6,429 bases of DNA, from contig NZ_OMWA01000030.1 of NCBI RefSeq assembly GCF_900314615.1, forward strand, positions 92,710-99,138, written 5' to 3'. The notes beneath the pieces are model-generated. The model ran no database searches and had not been told where the DNA came from. It saw only the letters and a list, made by a program, of their open reading frames with translations. The translations under genes were made by a program, and so were the position numbers. This DNA comes from an uncultured Methanobrevibacter sp. Lineage in GTDB: Archaea; Methanobacteriota; Methanobacteria; Methanobacteriales; Methanobacteriaceae. This document shows, piece by piece, positions 1 through 5,300 of the stretch; within the stretch, counting starts at the first letter, position 1, and every line of letters starts with the position of its first letter.

Positions 1-208
1 ATCTTTCGAGATTTCCTCAATGGAGGTGTTCTCTTGTGAATATTTTAGAGGAGATAGTATATAAATGTAATCATTTTTGAAATATGTAGTTGGATAGTGT
101 CTTCTCTGGTAAAAAGACCTCCGCGAAAACATTTAGGGTATTTTCTAAACGTCCTTCATTGAAAATTGATTTTTGTCCAATTACATATCTGGAGGTGTCT
201 GTGAGATA
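1..208 (-). pseudogene. Frameshifted coding-like remnant, running off the left edge
   Basis: I do not recognise this sequence, but on the minus strand it reads like protein split between two frames. Frame one runs from 208 to 80 and stops with TGA at 77-79; it contains RYVIGQKSIFNEG, LENTLNVFAEVFLPEK and TLSNYIFQK, with no ATG, GTG or TTG start. Frame two runs open from an ATG at 130-132 to the window edge and contains YFKNDYIYILSPLK and YSQENTSIEEISKD. The two join smoothly if one A is removed from the A5 run in CAAAAATGA (plus 74-78), giving NYIFQNDYIYILSPLK. That points to a homopolymer frameshift. The minus strand is the A-rich, purine-rich strand here, as expected for coding in such genomes. 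A-rich DNA always translates to K/N/I-rich peptides, so chance is a real alternative. Confidence 0.35.
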
Positions 209-302
209 TTATATATTTTGTTTGATGATGGTTATCATGTTTTTGATATTAAACATGTAAGTCACCATTAGAAATATAATTATCTCCATTGGAGACACCT
301 CC
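191..302. repeat. Long nested inverted repeat (possible structured RNA or palindromic element)
   Basis: Four helical segments nest within 112 bases. The outer arms are GGAGGTGTCT (191-200) and AGACACCTCC (293-302), a perfect 10 bp. Next, 203-218 pairs with 272-286, GAGATA with TATCTC plus an AT helix with small bulges. Then ATGGT (228-232) pairs with ACCAT (264-268). The apex is CATGTTT (236-242) with AAACATG (251-257) around an 8-base loop. The combined pairing is far more than AT-rich background usually gives. It could be a structured RNA on either strand, a small palindromic mobile remnant, or regulatory structure hiding the ribosome binding sites in its arms. Confidence 0.55.
201..260 (+). 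CDS. Possible 19-residue hydrophobic peptide (GTG start)
   Basis: GTG at 201 follows a full GGAGGTG ribosome binding site (191-197), with five bases between GGAGG and the start codon. It opens a 19-codon frame, MRYYIFCLMMVIMFLILNM, ending at TAA 258-260. The product would be a single hydrophobic helix about the length of a membrane span, similar in form to small membrane toxins. The frame lies inside the nested inverted repeat, so its ribosome binding site would be sequestered in the outer stem. T-rich strands give hydrophobic translations by chance, and the stronger coding signal here is on the other strand. Treat it as a candidate only. Confidence 0.15.
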   Translation: MRYYIFCLMMVIMFLILNM

Positions 303-389
303 CTTTAGATTGGTTGTGTAGGAGACATCATTCAATTTTTTTAAGAAATTGATGATGGTTGCTGAGTATGTTTTTGAAATTATTTTCAT
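249..389 (-). CDS. Small 46-residue ORF of unknown function, or the 5' end of a decayed gene
   Basis: The start ATG (plus 387-389) is preceded by AAGGAGGTG, with GGAGG at plus 398-402 and eight bases of spacing. This is one of the best ribosome binding sites in the window, and a TTTAAATA box lies about 63 bases upstream. The peptide begins MKIISKTYSATIINFLKKL, continues NDVSYTTNLKGG and ends VSNGDNYISNGDLHV before TAA at 249-251. It is basic at the N terminus with a short amphipathic stretch. A Gly-Gly lies near residue 31, which superficially recalls double-glycine leader peptides, but I see no maturation or export partner nearby. The coding-like sequence continuing downstream in other frames suggests it may instead be the intact start of a broken longer gene. 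I do not recognise the family. Confidence 0.4.
   Translation of the reverse strand: MKIISKTYSATIINFLKKLNDVSYTTNLKGGVSNGDNYISNGDLHV
326..357. repeat. 12-bp hairpin with one bulge
   Basis: CATCAT at 326-331 and CAATTT at 333-338 pair fully with AAATTG (346-351) and ATGATG (352-357). A single T (332) is bulged and the loop is seven bases. It lies inside the small minus-strand ORF, between the larger palindrome and the 363-394 hairpin, so about 200 bases here fold into three consecutive stems. Confidence 0.5.
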
Positions 390-394
390 ACTCA
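363..394. repeat. 8-bp hairpin over the start of the minus-strand small ORF
   Basis: TGAGTATG (363-370) pairs perfectly with CATACTCA (387-394), and GGT (357-359) can extend the stem with ACC (397-399). On the minus strand this stem includes the ATG (387-389) and reaches the ribosome binding site (398-402), so folding could limit initiation. On the plus strand it is followed by a T5 run (403-407) and could act as a weak terminator. Confidence 0.4.
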
Positions 395-451
395 CCACCT
401 CCTTTTTAGTTTATTGGAGGCCTGTTTGAAGGTTATTTTTCTTTATCTTTT

Positions 452-459
452 TATTTAAA
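452..459 (-). promoter_or_regulatory. Archaeal TATA box for the minus-strand small ORF
   Basis: The minus strand reads TTTAAATA, matching the archaeal TATA consensus. Transcription would be expected to start about 25 bases downstream, near plus 430. That leaves a leader of roughly 40 bases carrying the AAGGAGGTG site before the ATG at 389. No transcript evidence is available. Confidence 0.4.
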
Positions 460-649
460 TCTTGTTGAAGTCATTAAGTAAAATTGCTCTCATTTCATTT
501 AGATTATCTCTTTTAGATCTTTTGTAGTGGTTTATTATTCATTTTGATGCTGAGTTTATGGCGGGTTCATATGCCTTTTTGATCCATTGGAGTTTCTGTA
601 TTTTTAATTTTGGATGGTTTAAAAGTGTTGTCAGTTTATATAGTGAGAT
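455..649 (-). pseudogene. C-terminal remnant of an unrecognised gene, interrupted by an in-frame TGA
   Basis: One minus-strand frame is open from 649 to 542 (36 codons), is interrupted by TGA at 539-541, then stays open for 27 more codons to TAA at 455-457. It reads like an ordinary basic, helical soluble protein, with KLTTLLNHPKLKIQKLQ, WIKKAYEPAINSASK and, after the stop, RDNLNEMRAILLNDFNKI. No start codon is available, since TAA at 650-652 bounds it upstream. It looks like the tail of a gene whose 5' part was lost when the present operon at 713 became its neighbour. The promoters of that operon overlap its upstream end. I do not recognise the family, and chance in an A-rich strand is the alternative. 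Confidence 0.35.
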
Positions 650-658
650 TTATAAATA
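635..658 (+). promoter_or_regulatory. Candidate promoter of the membrane protein/RyR-like operon
   Basis: Two TATA-like elements stand in tandem, TTTATATA (635-642) and TTTATAAATA (649-658). Expected starts about 25 bases downstream would fall near 665-685, giving a leader of about 30-50 bases before the ATG at 713. The site before that ATG is weak (TTTGGACAT, 701-709). Confidence 0.45.
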
Positions 659-712
659 AATTAATATCAAACATCTGTTTTAGAACTAAAAATTAATTAA
701 TTTGGACATATT

Positions 713-1657
713 ATGAATCAAAAAGAAATTTTTTACAAGGAAAAGGAAAACTGCAAACTTCCATTTTCTCATGTCATGGACGACCTGCCTGATGCCTCTT
801 TAAAAGTAATTGATGATTTATATGGGGCGGCAACTGTTTTGAGTATGGAAAATTCCAAAAAGCATACTAAAATTCTTTTATCACTTTCCATTGTTGGAAC
901 TTTAATCACTATTTCATTTTTAATTTATGATGAAGTGGAGTTGCACGGTCTTATTCTGGCATGTGTCGTGTTTGTTTTCTTTTTATTTTTTATTCATAAA
1001 ATGGCCGATAAAGGGGAATATCACAGAAAATATCTTGAATATAGGGTTCTTGCAGAATCTCTGCGTGTTGAATTTTTTTTATCAATGGCAGGTGTTGAAA
1101 AACATGTGACTGATATCCTGCCGTGGTTTATTAAAAAAAGCATTCCATGGGTTGAAGAAATTTTAATGTCTCTGCCTGACATACAGTTGAATGAAAAACT
1201 GCCTATTCTGGACTGCTGGATCAGGGATCAAAAGTCATACCATGAAGGTGCAATAATCAGGGCAAAAGCCAAGAAAAAGAGGGATACTAATATTACAAGA
1301 TTTGCTATCGCCATTACATTATCTACTTTTGCTTTTGGAGTATTTTTTGAATTTTTCGTTTATACTAATTATTCCGGCAATCTTGATTGCGAATCGGTTC
1401 GTGTTATTCTTAAAATACTTATAGGAACAATGTCCGCTATTACTCTGTTTACTGGAAGTTATTATGGTAAAATGTCTTTGGATAATATAATCAATAATAG
1501 TAAAAGGATGATTTTATTATATGGAAAAGCTGAAGAGGATGTTTTAAAAAATGGGGAAACCGAAGAGCTAATAATCTTTTTGGCACGTGAATTTTTAATT
1601 GAAAACAGTACATGGTATGCTTATCAGAGTGTAAACAAACCGGATATAGTTATATGA
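713..1657 (+). CDS. Four-helix membrane protein resembling SLOG/TIR-linked SLATT or S-4TM effector domains
   Basis: 314 residues. Two hydrophobic hairpins are visible: helices at about 53-71 and 78-95, then about 196-218 and 231-251. A soluble segment of about 100 residues lies between them. The segment KYLEYRVLAESLRVEFF followed by SMAGV (about 106-128), then PWVEEIL (145-151) and WIRDQKSYHEGA (169-180), matches, from memory, the conserved cytosolic motif of transmembrane domains fused to TRPM-like SLOG or TIR domains in bacteria. The C terminus (AREFLIENSTWYAYQSVNKP, 291-310) matches the ending of those proteins. The usual N-terminal nucleotide-binding domain is absent, replaced by about 50 soluble residues. 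By analogy it would be a membrane effector opened or assembled by a nucleotide signal; this is inference. The next gene follows after 31 bases. T8 (1073-1080) and A7 (1133-1139) runs are possible slippage points. Confidence 0.8.
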   Translation: MNQKEIFYKEKENCKLPFSHVMDDLPDASLKVIDDLYGAATVLSMENSKKHTKILLSLSIVGTLITISFLIYDEVELHGLILACVVFVFFLFFIHKMADKGEYHRKYLEYRVLAESLRVEFFLSMAGVEKHVTDILPWFIKKSIPWVEEILMSLPDIQLNEKLPILDCWIRDQKSYHEGAIIRAKAKKKRDTNITRFAIAITLSTFAFGVFFEFFVYTNYSGNLDCESVRVILKILIGTMSAITLFTGSYYGKMSLDNIINNSKRMILLYGKAEEDVLKNGETEELIIFLAREFLIENSTWYAYQSVNKPDIVI

Positions 1658-1688
1658 TGCAATTTATTTATGGAGGAGTTGTTTAATT

Positions 1689-1955
1689 ATGGACGAGTTA
1701 CTGGAAAGATTATCTGAACTTGAGCATGTTCAATGGCAGAATTGGTCTAAAAGCGTATCTGGGGATTTAAAACGTTTGATTGAGTTATGCGACAAGTTTA
1801 GTGATAATTTAAATGATGAAGAAAAAGAATTTATCAATTCTCAAAAAGAAAGACTGATTCGATGGGAAGGCATGTGGATACCATATGATGAACTGAGTGA
1901 AGATTTAAAGGAATTGGACAGGAATTATGCTAGAAAAATCATGGATGAACTTTAA
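1689..1955 (+). CDS. Small soluble protein with a RyR-like signature
   Basis: 88 residues, acidic, no signal peptide or membrane helix. It begins 31 bases after the membrane protein gene, with a strong GGAGGAG site at 1672-1678 and ten bases of spacing, so co-transcription is very likely. The N-terminal ELEHVQWQNWSKS (about 11-23) and C-terminal RWEGMWIPYDELSEDLKELD followed by RNYARKI (about 58-84) match a widespread family of small phage and bacterial proteins. They also resemble the core of RyR domains: an H-x-x-W motif, then PY-x-x-L and a Lys/Asp-rich helix. RyR domains are known to accompany SLOG and other nucleotide-linked systems, which would fit a sensing or adaptor role for the neighbouring membrane protein. 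The RyR link is motif-level recognition only; the gene itself is secure. Confidence 0.8.
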   Translation: MDELLERLSELEHVQWQNWSKSVSGDLKRLIELCDKFSDNLNDEEKEFINSQKERLIRWEGMWIPYDELSEDLKELDRNYARKIMDEL

Positions 1956-1992
1956 TTCATTTAAAAACTGATTGAATGAGGGTTATTGTGAT

Positions 1993-2052
1993 TTGAAAGC
2001 TAAACTTAAAACTTTTTTTACAAATTTAGAAAATGAGGGTGTTAAAGCATGA
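1993..2052 (+). CDS. Possible 19-residue ORF with TTG start
   Basis: A GAGGG site at 1978-1982 is followed, ten bases later, by TTG and 19 codons giving MKAKLKTFFTNLENEGVKA, then TGA at 2050-2052. The stop lies inside the hairpin that seems to terminate the preceding operon. It may be a truncated gene start, a short peptide or coincidence. I do not recognise it. Confidence 0.15.
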   Translation: MKAKLKTFFTNLENEGVKA

Positions 2053-2103
2053 TTTTAATGCTTTAACTTATCTTTGAATCTATAATTCAAATCTTTTTTT
2101 TTT
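2041..2103 (+). terminator. Double hairpin and T10 terminator of the membrane protein/RyR-like operon
   Basis: A perfect 10-bp stem GTTAAAGCAT (2041-2050) / ATGCTTTAAC (2058-2067) with a seven-base loop is followed by a second stem TTTGAAT (2073-2079) / ATTCAAA (2085-2091) and a run of ten T (2094-2103). The T tract is the usual archaeal termination signal. The second stem has competing partners: AAATCTT (2089-2095) with AAGATTT (2104-2110), and ATTCAAA with TTTGAAT (2115-2121). Confidence 0.65.
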
Positions 2104-2330
2104 AAGATTTATTTTTTGAATTAGTAATATTTAATCTGATTTTTTAAATTTCACCGGGTTTTCGGCCCAATAATAATATACATATATATTGCTTCGTCGA
2201 TAAATATTGTATTGTATATTTGATTTAATTTAATTTTATTGAAATGGAGTTATTATTTTTCATTAAAATTGAACATTATAAATATCGAGCATGTAAAATC
2301 ATGTTTTTTTTCATAATATGGAGATTTAAT
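2104..2330 (+). promoter_or_regulatory. Promoter and leader region of the adhesin-like gene
   Basis: No gene is seen here. ATTATAAATAT (2275-2285) is a plausible TATA box, placing transcription start near 2305 and leaving about 25 bases of leader. GGAG at 2320-2323 is the ribosome binding site, seven bases before the ATG. A T8 run (2304-2311) falls at the expected start of transcription. Further upstream are an isolated GC-rich patch (CACCGGGTTTTCGGCCCA, 2152-2169) and an alternating AT tract (2174-2190) of unknown meaning. Confidence 0.45.
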
Positions 2331-5300
2331 ATGAAGGTTAAAAAAACAATAATCTTGCTGACGCTTGTCGTTTTTCTCGCAAGCCTTGCAAATGTATATG
2401 CAGGTGAAATGGATGATGCACTGGCAAGTGAAGATGCAAGTCAAATAGGAGTGTCCTCAACAGTCGAGGATAACCTCCAGGCAAGTGAAGAAAATGCTAT
2501 GGTGGAACAAACAGGTAATCACTATGCAGATAAACTTTCAAGCTCAGGGGAATTTGATGAGCTTCAAAAATTAATTGATAATGCTTCAGACAATGGCATA
2601 ATCAATTTTGAGCATAATTACACCTACACAGTAGGTACAGACACTATAACTGAGGGAATAAGTATAAGCAAGAACTTAACAATCAACGGTAACGGATTTG
2701 CAATAGACGCACAGGGCAAATCAAGGATCTTCAATATTGACGGCGGCACAAATGTGCTTTTAAACAATATCCTATTCACAAACGGATTTAGCGAAGGCAA
2801 CGGTGGAGCAATACTTGCATATGGTAACGTGAATATTGCAGGGTCCAGTTTCATCAACAACACAGGATATGATGGTGGTGCAGTTTACTTCTCCGATGCT
2901 GGTAATGTGACAGATTGTAGTTTTTCAGACAACACTGCAACAGGTTACGGCAGTGCTGTCAGGATGCTTTCCGGTAGTGTGTCAAATTCTAATTTTACAG
3001 ACAACATGGGAGATCATGGTGCTGTCAATATGGGTTCAGGAAATGTGTCAAATAGTAATTTTGTAAATAATACTGCTTCTAATGATGGTGGTGCAGTTTA
3101 CATCTTTAAAACAGGTGCTGTGACAAATTGTACTTTTACAAACAACACTGCAAAAAGCGGTAATGCAATTTTTATTAGTAAAGGTAACATTTCCGGCTGT
3201 GACTTTAGGAATAATTATATAAGTAAAGGCGCAATTCATTCAGTATCCGGAAATATTACTTTGTCCAATAATATTTTGGATGATAATGATGTTATAGAGA
3301 GTAATAATTTCGCATATATTCAAAATTTAATAGACAAGGCCAATAGCGGGGATACAATCTTAATAAATGGATCATATTATGGTTTTGGAATACCAATCAG
3401 AGTTACAAAAAGTTTAACATTAATTGGAGAAAATAATGCAACATTAGATGCAAAAAATCTATCAAAAATATTTTATATAACTGCAGACAAGGTTGAAATT
3501 AAAAACATACACTTCACAAACGGATACTCACAAAACGGAGGTGCAGTTTACTTCAATAAAACCGGTATTGTGTCAAATTGTACTTTCACAAACAACACTG
3601 CAAATGAGGATGGTGGTGCACTCTACTTCAATTGTTCCGGCACTGTTGAAAATTGTAATTTTACTAACAACAAAGCAACTGGAGATTACGCTTGTGGTGG
3701 TGCAGTTTGCTTCTTGAATACTGGTACTGTGTCAAATTGTAATTTTGTTGATAACAAAGCAACTGGAGATTACGCTTGTGGTGGTGCAGTTTGCTTCTAT
3801 GATGAGGGTAGTGTGTCAAATTGTAATTTTACTGATAACACTGCAGACTATGCTGGTGGTGCAGTTTGCTTCTTGAATGGTACTGTGGCAAATTGTAATT
3901 TTACTGGCAACACTGCAACTAGATATGGTAGTGGTGCAGTTTACTTCTTGGATCAAGGTACCGTGACAAATTGTAATTTTGTTAATAACTCTGCTTCTAC
4001 TCATGGTGGTGCGGTTTACTTCTATGGTGAGGGTAATGTGTCAAATTGTAATTTTACTGGCAACACTGCAACTGGAGATGGTGGTGCTATCAACATGGGT
4101 TCTGGTAGTGTGTCAAATTGTAATTTTATTAATAACACTGCAGGTAAATCCGGCGGAGCAGTATGTGTTGATGAGGTTTACAATGCTTCTAAAATCGACT
4201 CAACATTCATTGACAACCATGCAAATAACGGTGGAGCAATATACTTCAACGGAGGAATAAGCAATGTCACAATCAGCGGTCTTTATAAAGGCAATGTTGC
4301 TCAAAGAGGTGGTGGTGCGATATTTGTGCGTGGAAAATCCATGAACAATAATTTCACTGCTGATTTTATAGCTAATGAGGCTAGAGCTGCCAGTGGTGGA
4401 GCAGTATTTATTTATAATCATGCTGACAATAACACATTTGAAGGCAGTTTTGCTGACAATTATGCTATCTACGGTGGAGCAATGTTTTTCTACAACAAGG
4501 CAAACAGTAATGTATTCAATAGTGAATTTGTAAATAACACTGCTAAATCCTGCGGTGGTGCAATCTTTTTCTACAACACTACTGATGGAAATAACTTTAC
4601 AGGTGATTTTACTGCTAACAGTGCTTTAGGTGAGGTTGATGAGAGTGTTGGAAACGGTGGTGCAATAACATTTAAGGACACTTCATCCAACAGTATCTTC
4701 GCTTGTGATTTCATTAATAACACTGCTAATTTGAACGGTGGGGGCGTAAACTATCGCCAAACTCCATACAACATAACATTCAACAGTAATTTCATAAATA
4801 ACACTTCTCCTAGAGGTGGAGGAGTTAATTTCTTTGATACATTTGAGAATGTAATATTCAATGGTGATTTTGTTGGAAACTCTGCTCTCAAAGGTGGTGC
4901 AATCGCTGTTGTTGACGGTATTATTGAAGGTGTCACATTCACCGATAACCGTGCTGAAGAAGGTGGTGCGGTTTACATTAACGGTACCGGTGAAGTGTCA
5001 AACTGTATTTTCACCAACAATACTGCAACTGATGAGTATAGTGGTGGAGGTGCCGTCTACATCGGTTCAGGTAATGTGACTGACAGCATTTTCATATCCA
5101 ACAGGGCAACCAGTGCTGGCAGTCTTGGAGGTGCAGTATTAATTAAAAATTCAGGTAATGTGACTGACTGCAGATTTGAAGATAACTTCGCAGGCTTTGG
5201 TGGAGCTGTCGCAGATGAATTTAATGTTAATGTGAATAATTGTGATTTCACAGCTAACCGAGCATCAGTTGAGGGCGGTGCTCTCTATATGGGTTCAGGT

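Noticed and set aside
1..712. tRNA or rRNA gene in the long non-coding stretch
   Set aside because: No cloverleaf, no conserved T-loop sequence and no GC-rich stable-RNA segment was seen on either strand.
927..1109. A 60-codon open frame overlapping the membrane protein gene
   Set aside because: It is an alternative reading of the helix-coding DNA, rich in Phe/Leu/Cys, with no independent initiation signals and no family resemblance.
2152..2169. GC-rich patch as a stable hairpin upstream of the adhesin-like gene
   Set aside because: Only three-base stems can be formed (CCG/CGG or GGG/CCC), too short to claim a structure.
2244..2330. In-frame upstream start that would lengthen the adhesin-like protein by 29 residues
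   Set aside because: The added segment would bury the signal peptide, contains the TATA box and T8 tract, and lacks a good ribosome site at its own start. The ATG at 2331 has GGAG and a standard signal peptide.
3534..4140. Regular direct repeats suggesting a CRISPR array
   Set aside because: The repeats are in-frame protein-coding coils of a beta-helix, units differ by substitutions, and there are no uniform repeats separated by unrelated spacers.
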